DNA of 64,000 nt from Acidobacteriota bacterium (GTDB taxonomy: Bacteria; Pseudomonadota; Alphaproteobacteria; Caulobacterales; Hyphomonadaceae). The translations under genes and the position numbers were made by a program. Location of the stretch: the NCBI GenBank assembly GCA_016712445.1, contig JADJRB010000001.1:1302001-1366000 (forward strand). Direction: 5' to 3'. Position 1 is the first letter of the stretch. Every line of letters begins with the position of its first letter. The notes under the pieces were generated by a model. It worked only from the letters and a program-made list of their open reading frames with translations. It searched no databases and was not told the DNA's origin. Shown here piece by piece: positions 1 to 7,908 of this stretch.

Positions 1-334
1 AGCGGACCCAGCGGTTGCGGTACCAGAGCGCCTTTCCGCCCTCCAGCCGCACACCGTGGAGCATGCCGTCGCCGGCGAACCAGTGGTGGGTGGCGGGGTT
101 GGGCGGCGTGAACGGGTTCGGGCCATTGCGCAGGTAGACGCCATTCAGGGCCGGCGGGATGGTGCCGGTGACTTTCAGGTCGGTCAGCGTGTGCTCGGAT
201 TTAAGCGGCGTGTGGATGCCGGTGAGGTAAGGGTTCGGCTCCTTCGACTTGCGGCGGGCGCGGTTGAAGTTCGCGACTTTCAGGATGCCTTCGGTGACGA
301 CACCGCGGATGGCGGTCTCAACGGGGCTGGGCAT
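1..334 (-). CDS. Carotenoid cleavage oxygenase family protein, N-terminal fragment
   Basis: The leftward frame begins at ATG 334 with an AGGAG ribosome site just upstream and runs off the left edge, leaving about 111 residues. It reads MPSPVETAIRG, then later GVYLRNGPNP, HHWFAGDGMLHGV and WYRNRWVR. These are signature blocks of the RPE65/carotenoid oxygenase family, which use a four-histidine iron centre to cleave carotenoid or stilbene double bonds. The iron-binding histidines would lie mostly in the missing part, so the substrate cannot be judged. The gene is divergent from a TetR regulator whose operator lies between them, suggesting that the pair is a regulator and its target. Family confidence is high; function within the family is open. 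Confidence 0.9.
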   Translation of the reverse strand, partial: MPSPVETAIRGVVTEGILKVANFNRARRKSKEPNPYLTGIHTPLKSEHTLTDLKVTGTIPPALNGVYLRNGPNPFTPPNPATHHWFAGDGMLHGVRLEGGKALWYRNRWVR

Positions 335-380
335 GGCAGGGCTCCTGTGACGATGTGTGCAGGTTGAAGCGGCGGGAAAG

Positions 381-401
381 CATGTTTACAGTGATAACAT
401 G
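381..401. promoter_or_regulatory. Palindromic operator overlapping the TetR start codon
   Basis: The half-sites CATGTT (381-386) and AACATG (396-401) form a perfect inverted repeat around a 9-base centre. The right half contains the ATG of the TetR gene. The octamer TGATAACA occurs inside it and again at 410-417. Its position between the divergent oxygenase and regulator genes suits TetR autorepression and control of the neighbour. Binding is inferred. Confidence 0.5.
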
Positions 402-1004
402 TCCGAGAATGATAACACTGTCAACATCAATTCAGAAAAGAATCGCTATCACCACGGCGACCTGCGCGCGGCGCTGATCGAGGAAGGCCTGAAGCTGATC
501 GATGCAGGGCCGGCCGAAGCGCTGAGCCTGCGCGAGATTGCGCGCAATGCGGGCGTTTCGGCGACGGCGGTCTACCGGCATTTCCCGGACAAGGCGGCGC
601 TGATCGGGGCCCTGTGCCTGGAGGGGCATGCCCGGATTGCGGCGGCGTTCCGCAAGGCAATGGATTCGGCCGAGCCGGGGATAGAGGCCTTCAACGCGAT
701 GGGGCGGGCCTATGTTTCCTTCGCGCTGGACCATCCGGCGCTGTTCCGGCTGATGATGACCCAGACCGGGCGCGGACCGGTCGAGGCGCCGCCGCCGGGC
801 GGCGGGGAAGGGGCGGACGGCATGCAGATGCTGGTCAACGCGATCGACAGCGTGTTCGGCGGTGACATGCCGGACAAGGTGCGCGAGGCGCGGCGGCTGA
901 AGGCCTGGGCGCTGGTGCACGGCCTCGCCATGCTGATGCTGGACGGGCAGGTGCCGGCCGACCGCAGCCTGATCGGCGCAGTCGTCGACGCCCGGTTTTT
1001 ATAG
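399..1004 (+). CDS. TetR/AcrR family transcriptional regulator
   Basis: A 201-residue repressor. An N-terminal helix-turn-helix spans about residues 15-60 (YHHGDLRAALIEEGLKLI, then LSLREIARNAGVSATAVYRHF). The second half (PGIEAFNAMGRAYVSFALDHPALFRLMM) resembles the WHG-type ligand-binding C-terminal domain of this family. I chose ATG 399 over an in-frame GTG at 357 because homology begins soon after and because the palindrome at 381-401 would otherwise be coding. It is divergent from the carotenoid oxygenase at 334, its likely target, and convergent with hisB, whose stop is 6 bases away. The inducer is unknown. Confidence 0.9.
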   Translation: MSENDNTVNINSEKNRYHHGDLRAALIEEGLKLIDAGPAEALSLREIARNAGVSATAVYRHFPDKAALIGALCLEGHARIAAAFRKAMDSAEPGIEAFNAMGRAYVSFALDHPALFRLMMTQTGRGPVEAPPPGGGEGADGMQMLVNAIDSVFGGDMPDKVREARRLKAWALVHGLAMLMLDGQVPADRSLIGAVVDARFL

Positions 1005-1010
1005 GCTTTT

Positions 1011-1607
1011 CTAGAGGCTGCCCTTGGTGCTGGCGGGTTTGCCGCCGAGGCGGGGGTCGACCGAGATGGCGGTGCGCAGGGCGCGGGCGGTGGCCTTGAA
1101 GCAGCTTTCGGCGATGTGGTGGTTGTTCTCACCGTAGATGTTCTCGACGTGAAGGCACATGCCGCCATTGCCGGCGAGGGCGTGGAAGAACTCCTTGAAG
1201 AGTTCGGTATCCATCTCGCCGAGCTTGTCGCGCCGGAAATCAACCTTCCAGATCAAATAGGGGCGCTTGCAGAGGTCCACCGAGGCGCGCGTCAGCGTCT
1301 CGTCCATCGGGATATAGGCGTGGCCAAAGCGGGTGATGCCACCGAAGTCGCCGAGGGCCTCGGCGATGGCCTGGCCGATGACGATGCCGGTATCTTCCAC
1401 CGAGTGGTGGAAATCGATGTGCAGGTCGCCCTTGCAGCGCACGGTCAGGTCGATCAGCGAGTGGCGTGAGAGGCTGTCCAGCATGTGGTCGAAGAAGCCG
1501 ATGCCGGTGTCGATGTCGGACTTGCCGGTGCCGTCCAGGTTAACGGTCACCGAGATGTCCGTTTCCTTGGTTTTCCGGGTGATCGTGGCGGTGCGCGTCT
1601 TGGTCAT
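1011..1607 (-). CDS. hisB: Imidazoleglycerol-phosphate dehydratase (histidine biosynthesis)
   Basis: A 198-residue monofunctional HisB that dehydrates imidazole glycerol phosphate to imidazole acetol phosphate, the sixth step of histidine synthesis. The two manganese-binding blocks are visible: HHSVEDTGI near residue 67 and ENNHHIAES near residue 162, with GIGFFDHML near residue 36. Length is standard for the bacterial single-domain enzyme. In many alphaproteobacteria hisB heads a hisB-hisH-hisA-hisF group. Here it stands alone, convergent with TetR and divergent from the EAL gene, so it needs its own promoter in the 1608-1726 gap. Confidence 0.97.
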   Translation of the reverse strand: MTKTRTATITRKTKETDISVTVNLDGTGKSDIDTGIGFFDHMLDSLSRHSLIDLTVRCKGDLHIDFHHSVEDTGIVIGQAIAEALGDFGGITRFGHAYIPMDETLTRASVDLCKRPYLIWKVDFRRDKLGEMDTELFKEFFHALAGNGGMCLHVENIYGENNHHIAESCFKATARALRTAISVDPRLGGKPASTKGSL

Positions 1608-1726
1608 GGCTGGGCATATAGTCCGTAGGGAACATTACAGCTAGCGCATGATCTTCACAGATTCCTAAACATCTATGCCGCAGTTTGTGAGGGATTTTCC
1701 GAATCGAAGCCCGGGGCGGCGAAAGT

Positions 1727-3505
1727 GTGAAGCAGGAAACGGTCATCGGCCGTCTGGTCGGCAAGGCGTCCATACCGGCATTTGCCGCGATGGCCGGCGG
1801 CTTTTTGTCGATCATCCTGTTCTCGTCCGTCTTCGTCATCGGGGTCGTCTATCGCTGGGCGGCGGGGCTCGAACCGTTCAGTTTCGCAGTGCCCTATCCC
1901 ATCCTGCTGGTGATGCTCATCGTGTGCGTGTCGATCTCGGCCGGGTGCTGTTTCCTTGCGGCTAAGCCCTTCCAGGCCATCTTCCAGCGCTTCACGGCCT
2001 ACATGCTGACCAACCGGTTCGACGCCGAAGCGGAACTGGAAGCCCTGCAGTTTCCGGAGCTGCGGCGGCTGCGCGTGGCGACGACGCGCACGGTGCGCAA
2101 GCTGCGCCGCGAGAACGAGACGCTGCGGATGATCGCCTACCGCGACGCCCGCACGGGCTTGCCGAACGCGATCGCGCTGGAGCGGCACGTGAATGCGACG
2201 CTGCCCGAGGCGTCGTTCGAGTTTCCGGCTGCTTTCCTGCTGCTCGACATCGACCGGTTCGGGCAATTGCTGGAGCAGGTCGGCACCGCGAACGGCGAAC
2301 TGTTGATCGAAGGCGCGGCCAAACGCCTGACCAAGGCGCTGGCTGACCTTGGCGACCCGGCGGCCGTGGCGCTGCGGTCGAGCATGCTGTCGGCCTTGTC
2401 GGCGGACAAGTTCGCCCTCTACCTGCCGATGGCGATCAACCGCGACCATGTCATTTCAATCGCCCGCGCAATCCGGGCGGCCTTCGCCGAGCCATTCGAC
2501 CTGCCGACGCGCCAGATCACCATGTCGATCTCGGGCGGCATCGTGATGGCGCCGGAAGATGCCGAGTCGTTCGCCAAGCTGATGTCGAACGCGAAGCTGG
2601 CGGTGCGTCTCGTGCGCTCGGAGGCGCAGTCAGGCTTCCGCTTCTTCACGCCGCGCCTGACGCGCATCGTGCAAGGACGTTACCGCTTCGAGGCAGAGCT
2701 GCGCGATGCCGTCGCCAACAAGGAATTCAAGGCGGTCTTCCAGCCGAAGATCGATTTCGAGACGGGCAGGATCATGGGCGCCGAAGCGCTGGCGCGCTGG
2801 CGGCGGCCGAACGGCAAGCTGATCTCGCCGGCAACCTTCATTCCGGTGGCGGAGCAGGCCGGCCTGATCGATGCCATCGGCATGCAGATCCTGGAGGCAG
2901 CCTGCGAGGCGGCGCGCAGCTGGCAGCTTGAGGGCTTCGATCTCACGGTTGCGGTGAACGTCTCGCCGAGCCAGTTCCAGCGCAATGACCTGACGGACTC
3001 GATCATGGCAGTGCTGCGCCGGACGGGGCTGCATCCCAACCGGCTGGAACTGGAGATTACCGAGAGCATGGCGGTGAACGATCCGGCGCGCGTGGCGGAG
3101 TTCATCTCGCCGCTGCGCGCGATGGGCACGAAGCTCGCGATCGACGATTTCGGCACCGGCCATTCGAACCTCGCCACGCTGACGCAGCTGCCGTTCGACG
3201 TGTTCAAGATCGACCGCCAGTTTGTGTCGGCGCTGGAGACTGACCGGCAGGCGCCGGCGATCGTCGAGATGATCCTCGCAATGGCGGAGACGCTCGGCCT
3301 GAAGACGGTTGCCGAAGGCGTGGAGACGACGCGGCAGGCGGAATTCCTGCGCCGGCGCGGGTGCTCGATGGCGCAAGGCTTCCTCTACTCACCGGGCCTG
3401 CCCGAGACGGCGTTCCTCGACTTCCTGCGCGCCTGGCGCCCGGGGCAGGCGAGCGGCGCCGACGAGGACGCGGGCGGGCAGGAGCGTCAGGCGCCCCGCC
3501 GGTAG
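1727..3505 (+). CDS. Membrane-anchored EAL c-di-GMP phosphodiesterase with degenerate GGDEF domain
   Basis: A 592-residue protein from a GTG start. Two hydrophobic segments (about 20-43 and 55-80) anchor it in the inner membrane. A GGDEF-type domain follows (about 140-305), but the signature loop reads SADKF instead of GGDEF, so cyclase activity is unlikely. The EAL domain (about 325-575) keeps its catalytic markers: EALAR, NVSPSQF, ELEITES, IDDFGTG, KIDRQFV and AEGVET. It should hydrolyse c-di-GMP to pGpG. The degenerate GGDEF part may act as a GTP sensor, as in other composite proteins; that is inference. Its 3' end overlaps the convergent GNAT gene by 19 bases. Confidence 0.93.
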   Translation: MKQETVIGRLVGKASIPAFAAMAGGFLSIILFSSVFVIGVVYRWAAGLEPFSFAVPYPILLVMLIVCVSISAGCCFLAAKPFQAIFQRFTAYMLTNRFDAEAELEALQFPELRRLRVATTRTVRKLRRENETLRMIAYRDARTGLPNAIALERHVNATLPEASFEFPAAFLLLDIDRFGQLLEQVGTANGELLIEGAAKRLTKALADLGDPAAVALRSSMLSALSADKFALYLPMAINRDHVISIARAIRAAFAEPFDLPTRQITMSISGGIVMAPEDAESFAKLMSNAKLAVRLVRSEAQSGFRFFTPRLTRIVQGRYRFEAELRDAVANKEFKAVFQPKIDFETGRIMGAEALARWRRPNGKLISPATFIPVAEQAGLIDAIGMQILEAACEAARSWQLEGFDLTVAVNVSPSQFQRNDLTDSIMAVLRRTGLHPNRLELEITESMAVNDPARVAEFISPLRAMGTKLAIDDFGTGHSNLATLTQLPFDVFKIDRQFVSALETDRQAPAIVEMILAMAETLGLKTVAEGVETTRQAEFLRRRGCSMAQGFLYSPGLPETAFLDFLRAWRPGQASGADEDAGGQERQAPRR

Positions 3506-4005
3506 GTGTTGATTTCCTCGCCGTTGAACAGGGTGCTGCCCGTCTGGACATAGCCGGTCTTCTCGGCGACGCGGATCGAGCCGGTATTGCCCGGATTGAT
3601 GATGCAATGGCTGACGCCGGGGCGCGTCTGGTCGAACCATCCATGGATGGCCGACACGGCCTCTGATGCGATGCCGCGGCCCCAGGCGGCCGGACCGAGC
3701 ACCCAGCCACTCTCCGTACCCGGAACAAGGTTTTCGGGCAGCCCGCGCTTGAAATCGGCGAAGCCGCATTCGCCGTAGATTTCGCCGGTCGCCCGATCAG
3801 TCACGGTCCAGAAGCCGAAGCCGAGCATGTCCCACATGCCGGCGCCGCGCAGCAGTGCGAACCAGACTTCCTGCCGGGTGCGCGGCTTGCCGCCGATGAA
3901 GCGCACGACGGACAGGTCTGCCCAGAAGCCGGCGATCGGATCGAGGTCAGCCGCCTCGGCCGGGCGCAGCCGCAGGCGTTCGGTTTCGAGGATGGGGGGT
4001 GTCAC
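3487..4005 (-). CDS. GNAT family N-acetyltransferase (RimJ/RimL type)
   Basis: A 172-residue acetyltransferase starting at GTG 4005. It opens with TPPILETERLRLRP and carries GWVLGPAAWGRGIASEA, the acetyl-CoA pyrophosphate-binding motif A, then NPGNTGSIRVAEKTGY, typical of RimJ/RimL-like enzymes. The substrate is not predictable. The GTG start shares bases with the TGA stop of the upstream SnoaL-like gene (GTGA overlap), which indicates translational coupling and decides the start. The frame stays open upstream, but that part is shadow sequence of the neighbour. Confidence 0.88.
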   Translation of the reverse strand: MTPPILETERLRLRPAEAADLDPIAGFWADLSVVRFIGGKPRTRQEVWFALLRGAGMWDMLGFGFWTVTDRATGEIYGECGFADFKRGLPENLVPGTESGWVLGPAAWGRGIASEAVSAIHGWFDQTRPGVSHCIINPGNTGSIRVAEKTGYVQTGSTLFNGEEINTYRRGA

Positions 4006-4430
4006 GCGCCGGCCTTCATCTTGGCGAGCATGGCGCCCATGGCGGCGTGGACCGTCTGGATAGCCTTCAGGGGACGGACCATGACCTTGAAGTCGGTGAT
4101 CTCGCCGGCATCGTTCCATTCTATCATGTCGACGCCGTTGACGAGGATGCCGTCCATCGTGGTCTCGAATTCCAGCACGGCGCGCTGGTCGCAGTCGAAC
4201 ACGCGCGTATAGCGGAAGCTGTCATTGTTCAGCGTCTGGCCGGCTGCGAGCAGGTAGGCCATGGTGATGGCCTTGCCTTGCTGCGGGGTGTGGACAACCG
4301 GGCTCTTGAACACGACGTCGTCGGCGAGGATGGCCGAAAGGCCGGCCGGGGAATGGTCGTCCAGGATCCAGTCGATCCAGGCCTGAAGGTTCCGGCTGTG
4401 ACCGGCAAGCGGGATAAGATGGGCTGGCAT
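4002..4430 (-). CDS. SnoaL-like / nuclear transport factor 2 fold protein
   Basis: A 142-residue cone-fold protein. The segments HSRNLQAWIDWILDDHSPAGLSAILADDVVFKSP and VLEFETTMDGILVNGVDMIEWNDAGEITDFKVMVRP (quoted as regions, residues about 9-43 and 81-116) match the SnoaL-like family. ATG 4430 is chosen because AGGAGG precedes it. Such proteins may be isomerases, hydrolases or binding proteins, and no catalytic residue can be assigned here. It is coupled to the GNAT gene by a GTGA overlap and lies 78 bases after the alpha/beta hydrolase, probably in the same leftward transcript. Confidence 0.8.
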   Translation of the reverse strand: MPAHLIPLAGHSRNLQAWIDWILDDHSPAGLSAILADDVVFKSPVVHTPQQGKAITMAYLLAAGQTLNNDSFRYTRVFDCDQRAVLEFETTMDGILVNGVDMIEWNDAGEITDFKVMVRPLKAIQTVHAAMGAMLAKMKAGA

Positions 4431-4508
4431 GGTGTGTCCTCCTGCGGCGAGACTAGCGAGACTCCGAGGCGGCAACAATGGCGGCGCTTCGCGCCGCCGC
4501 GGCCGGTG

Positions 4509-5264
4509 TCAGGCGTAGCCGAGGAAGGACAGGATGGCCGCCAGGACGCCCCGGTCGAGACAGAGTTGGCGGTGGTCCAGGCCGCTGAAGCCTTCGACGC
4601 GTGCGCCGGGCACCGCTTCGGCCACGCGCTCGATTTCGTCGAGCGGGCAACCGAGGTCGGCGTCCGAACCGATGAAGAGCAGCTTGCCGTCATAGCCAGC
4701 GAGGGCACTGGCGAAATCGAACGCGCCGAGTTCGCCTCCGCCGGACTTCTCGACGATGGCCAGGGCGCGCGCCAGCACTTCGGGGTCGGTGCCCTGCCGG
4801 CGGTGCGATTCGGCCCAACCAAGCACCGGCGGCGCAATCAGGACCACGTAGTCGGCCTTCGCGCCGGCCTTCAGCGCGTTGGCCGTGGCAATGCAGCCAA
4901 AGGAATGAGCGATGATCGCGTCGATCGGAGCCTCGGCCGCACAGACGCTGCGAACGGACTCGCCGGCCACGTCGCCGCCATACGAGGTTGCCTTCGAGGC
5001 GCCGTGGGCAGGCAGGTCCATCAGAAGGACAGGGCGGGTGTTCGACAGGAAGTCCTGCGCGAACTGGCGCCAGATGCGGTGCGTGTCGTTCCAGCCGTGT
5101 ACGAACAATGTGGCAGGGCCCGCATGGCCCCGCCAGAGCGGCGTGTCGCCGACATCGCAGCGGGCATTGGGCGGCAACATGTTCTGGCCAGGCGCGGCGC
5201 TTATCGGGCTCGGCGTGAGTTCGGCCAGCAAGGCGCGGACGTCCGGATCCATGGGGTCTGTCAT
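4509..5264 (-). CDS. Alpha/beta hydrolase fold protein
   Basis: A 251-residue hydrolase preceded by GGGAGG. The oxyanion region is LFVHGWNDTHRIW. The nucleophile elbow reads AHSFG, a variant of GxSxG with Ser as nucleophile. A late acid (GSDADLG) and histidine (GLDHRQL) complete a plausible triad. There is no signal peptide, so it should be cytosolic. The substrate is unknown. It lies third in the leftward unit mcl-FNT-hydrolase-SnoaL-GNAT, 56 bases after the channel gene; thioester or lactone hydrolysis linked to the malyl-CoA lyase is conceivable but speculative. Confidence 0.85.
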   Translation of the reverse strand: MTDPMDPDVRALLAELTPSPISAAPGQNMLPPNARCDVGDTPLWRGHAGPATLFVHGWNDTHRIWRQFAQDFLSNTRPVLLMDLPAHGASKATSYGGDVAGESVRSVCAAEAPIDAIIAHSFGCIATANALKAGAKADYVVLIAPPVLGWAESHRRQGTDPEVLARALAIVEKSGGGELGAFDFASALAGYDGKLLFIGSDADLGCPLDEIERVAEAVPGARVEGFSGLDHRQLCLDRGVLAAILSFLGYA

Positions 5265-5320
5265 ACGTGCCTCCCGCGGCGCAGTGTCCTCGCCGCGGGC
5301 GGCGGCGTCAATGCGCGGGG

Positions 5321-6175
5321 TCAAGGGGCCTTGTCGGTGATCTCGGTGCTGACCTGGCCCCAGGCGAGGAGGGCGAAAAGGCCTGTGCCTCCAAGGATGT
5401 TGCCGCAGAGCGCGGGCAGGAGGTTCACGACGATCAGCTTTGCGGCGTTGCCCTCGCCGGTGACCACCAGCAGGAAAAGTTCGACCGAGCCGACGACCAC
5501 ATGCGCCATTTCGCCAAGCGCGATGATGTAGGTGAAGAGAAAGATGACCCAGAACTCGCTGCCTTCGGAGCTGGGCATCATCCAGACAACTGCGGCGATC
5601 AGGAAGCCGGCGGGGATTGCGCGGGTGAAGGTCTGGCCTGCGTCCCAGGCCGCGACGTCGCGGCTGAGATCGAGGGCGGCCGCGACGACTTCGGCGGGCA
5701 GAATGCCGCCATGCGCGAAGATGATCGCGGCCAGGAAGGTGCCGATCATGTTGGCCACGAACACGATGCCCCAGAGGCGGGATGTGCCCAGCATGGTGCG
5801 ACGGCAGGGATTGGCAAACGTTGGCAGGACCGTGGTGATCGTGTTCTCGGTAAACAGCTGCAGCCGGGACAGCATGACGAGCAGGAAACCGGAGGTGTAG
5901 CCGATATTCTCGACCAGCGGGCGCCAGGGCGCGTCGGGAAGGTGGGCGCGGAACATTGCTTCGGTCATCAGCGACAGCGAGACGCCGACGCCGGCCGCGA
6001 TGCCGGACCACCAGATCGAGGATTGCGGCCGCTTGAGTTCGCTCTCGCCTTCCTGCCGGATGATTTCGTAGACAACCCGCGATTTCAGGCGCGTCAGTTC
6101 GCGCGCCTCGACCTGCTCCTCGGCGGAGATGTGGGTGTCAGCTTCGTCTTCGGGTGCGGGGCCGTTGTCGCTCAT
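5321..6175 (-). CDS. Formate/nitrite transporter (FNT) family channel, YfdC-like
   Basis: A 284-residue inner-membrane protein with six hydrophobic segments and an acidic cytosolic N-terminal extension of about 50 residues (EDEADTHISAEEQVEARELT), as in YfdC-type members. FNT-like features include FTENTITTVLPTF and NLLPALCGNILGGTG. FNT channels pass small monocarboxylates or nitrite as pentamers; the substrate is not decided by sequence alone. ATG 6175 is preferred to an in-frame TTG at 6187. The position 45 bases after a glyoxylate-releasing malyl-CoA lyase suggests, as inference, transport of a small organic acid. Confidence 0.88.
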   Translation of the reverse strand: MSDNGPAPEDEADTHISAEEQVEARELTRLKSRVVYEIIRQEGESELKRPQSSIWWSGIAAGVGVSLSLMTEAMFRAHLPDAPWRPLVENIGYTSGFLLVMLSRLQLFTENTITTVLPTFANPCRRTMLGTSRLWGIVFVANMIGTFLAAIIFAHGGILPAEVVAAALDLSRDVAAWDAGQTFTRAIPAGFLIAAVVWMMPSSEGSEFWVIFLFTYIIALGEMAHVVVGSVELFLLVVTGEGNAAKLIVVNLLPALCGNILGGTGLFALLAWGQVSTEITDKAP

Positions 6176-6220
6176 CGCGATAAACAACCCCTGGCGGCCG
6201 AGATGGATGCGTCGGGCGGC

Positions 6221-7276
6221 TTATCCCGCGTAGGCGGCGGCGAGGTCCGGGTCCTTGGCGGCGACGAGATCGGCGAGGTCGGAGATGACCTTGGCCTGTT
6301 TCCAGGTGGCGTCGTCCTGCATCTTGCCGTCAAGCATGGCCACGCCTGTTCCGTCGGGCATGGCGGCGAGGATGCGCCGAGCGAACTTCACTTCGTCCGG
6401 GTCCGGAGAGAAGACGCGCTTGGCAATGGCGATCTGGTTGGGGTGGAGCGACCAGGCGCCGGCGCAGCCGAGGAGGAAGGCGTTGCGGAATTGTTGTTCG
6501 CAGGCATCGAGATCGGAGATGTCACCGAAGGGGCCGTAGAAGGCGTTGATGCCGGCCATGCGGCAGGCGTCCACGAGGCGGGCGATTGTATAGTGCCAGA
6601 GATCCTGCTGGGCATTGGCGCGCGGGGCGCCGTCTGCATGCGGATCCTCGAGGACGCGGTAGAAGGGGTGGCCGCCGCCGACGCGGGTGGTTTTCATCTT
6701 GCGGCTGGCGGCGAGGTCTGCGGGGCCGAGCGAGATGCCCTGCATGCGGGGGGAGGCGAGGGCGATCTCCTCGACTCGGGCGACGCCTTCGGCCGTTTCG
6801 AGAATGGCGTGGAAGAGTATCGGGCGGGAGAGACCGGCCTTGGCTTCAAGCTGGGCAACGAACTGGTCTGCGTAGTGAATGTCCCACGGGCCTTCGACCT
6901 TCGGCAGCATGATGACATCAAGCTGGTGACCGGCCTTGAGGACGAGATCGGTCACGTCATCGAGGAACCAGGGGGAATTGAGGCAGTTCACGCGGGCCCA
7001 GAAGCCGGTGCCGGATTTTTGCCAGTCCAGCATGTTTCCGATCTCGACGGCGCCGGCGCGCGCGGCGTCCTTGGCATCGGCCGGGATGGCGTCTTCAAGG
7101 TTTGCCAGGATGACATCGGCCTGCTTGGCCATGTCCGGCACTTTCGGGCGGATCTTCTCGTTATGGCCGGGGACAAAATGGATCATCCGTTCGAGGCGCA
7201 CGGGCAGGTCGCGGAGCGGGTCCGGCGCGCCGATGGCGAGGGGCTTGAAGAAATTGCGCGGCGTTTTCTGAGACAT
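6221..7276 (-). CDS. mcl: L-malyl-CoA / beta-methylmalyl-CoA lyase, Chloroflexus type
   Basis: A 351-residue HpcH/HpaI-family CoA-ester lyase. It cleaves malyl-CoA to acetyl-CoA and glyoxylate, and related esters such as methylmalyl-CoA and citramalyl-CoA. The N-terminus NFFKPLAIGAPDPLRDLPVR and the blocks LEDAIPADAKDAAR, IMLPKVEGPWDIHY, GPADLAASRKMKTTRVGGGH, YGPFGDI and DGKMQDDATWKQAK recall the trifunctional Chloroflexus lyase much more than the shorter Rhodobacter Mcl1. GGAGGGG lies before the ATG. It heads a five-gene leftward unit. No other 3-hydroxypropionate-cycle gene is in the window, so the pathway here is open. Confidence 0.9.
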   Translation of the reverse strand: MSQKTPRNFFKPLAIGAPDPLRDLPVRLERMIHFVPGHNEKIRPKVPDMAKQADVILANLEDAIPADAKDAARAGAVEIGNMLDWQKSGTGFWARVNCLNSPWFLDDVTDLVLKAGHQLDVIMLPKVEGPWDIHYADQFVAQLEAKAGLSRPILFHAILETAEGVARVEEIALASPRMQGISLGPADLAASRKMKTTRVGGGHPFYRVLEDPHADGAPRANAQQDLWHYTIARLVDACRMAGINAFYGPFGDISDLDACEQQFRNAFLLGCAGAWSLHPNQIAIAKRVFSPDPDEVKFARRILAAMPDGTGVAMLDGKMQDDATWKQAKVISDLADLVAAKDPDLAAAYAG

Positions 7277-7404
7277 CTGGCCCCTCCGTTTGGCGCAGAG
7301 GATTAGGACCCATGCTGCAGCGCGTCAAATGGAGAAGCCGGGCGGGGGAACAGGGGCGGAGCCTGCGCGTTCGTCTGGCATCCCCAAATCAATGAGGCCT
7401 GCCC

Positions 7405-7581
7405 ATGTCGTTCCTGATGATCCTGCTGACCATCCTGCTGCCGCCGCTGCCCGTGCTCCTGAAGGAAGGGCTCGGCCTGCATTTCCTGCTCAACGTGTTG
7501 CTGACGCTGATCGGCTGGTTGCCGGGCGTCATCCACGCATTCTGGATCCAGACGCGCGGCGGCGCAGCGGCCGCCGGCTAG
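7405..7581 (+). CDS. Pmp3/YqaE (UPF0057) family small membrane protein
   Basis: A 58-residue protein beginning MSFLMILLTILLPPLPVLLK with a second hydrophobic segment, LLNVLLTLIGWLPGVIHAFW. The two helices, the PPLPV turn and the LIGWLPGVIHA block are the hallmarks of the Pmp3 family, which influences membrane potential and salt tolerance in yeast and plants. It is divergent from mcl. Its TAG stop shares the palindrome CTAG with the stop of the convergent 78-residue gene. The bacterial role is largely unknown. Confidence 0.85.
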   Translation: MSFLMILLTILLPPLPVLLKEGLGLHFLLNVLLTLIGWLPGVIHAFWIQTRGGAAAAG

Positions 7582-7814
7582 GCTGCGTCAGAGGCGACGT
7601 TCTGGTCGATGCGGATCTCGGCGGCGATTGCGCGCCGGTAGATCACGACCGCGAGCACCACGACAACGAGCGCCGCGATCCCTTCGCCGCCGATGATGAT
7701 GTTCTGGCTGGCGTGCAGTTCCGACAGGATCGCCCAAGTGGACGTTCCGAGGAAGATGGCGGCGATTTCGATCAGGAGAAGCGTGGCAACGAGGGCTCTG
7801 AGGACGCGGCCCAT
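7578..7814 (-). CDS. Small two-helix membrane protein, function unknown
   Basis: A 78-residue protein from ATG 7814: MGRVLRALVATLLLIEIAAI, then a second hydrophobic stretch GIAALVVVVLAVVIYRR and an acidic tail. There are two predicted transmembrane helices with an exposed loop of about 20 residues between them. I recognise no family. The ribosome site is weak. The convergent overlap with the Pmp3-like gene (stop codons share CTAG at 7578-7581) supports the reading frame. Confidence 0.65.
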   Translation of the reverse strand: MGRVLRALVATLLLIEIAAIFLGTSTWAILSELHASQNIIIGGEGIAALVVVVLAVVIYRRAIAAEIRIDQNVASDAA

Positions 7815-7908
7815 GCGGTATATCCATCGGCAAACACCAGCACGCGCTGGCACTGCGCCGCTTGTATCGCACCTGCGGGCGGGCGCGCAATCTGGATTTC
7901 TCAGACCG

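Noticed and set aside
3487..4005. The GNAT gene as the missing YjhQ antitoxin partner
   Set aside because: It lies 57 kb from yjhX, is coupled to a SnoaL-like gene and resembles RimJ/RimL enzymes.
5267..7306. A 679-codon plus-strand frame opposite the FNT and mcl genes
   Set aside because: The minus-strand frames give two clear protein families with ribosome sites. The plus-strand product is compositionally biased and unlike any family.
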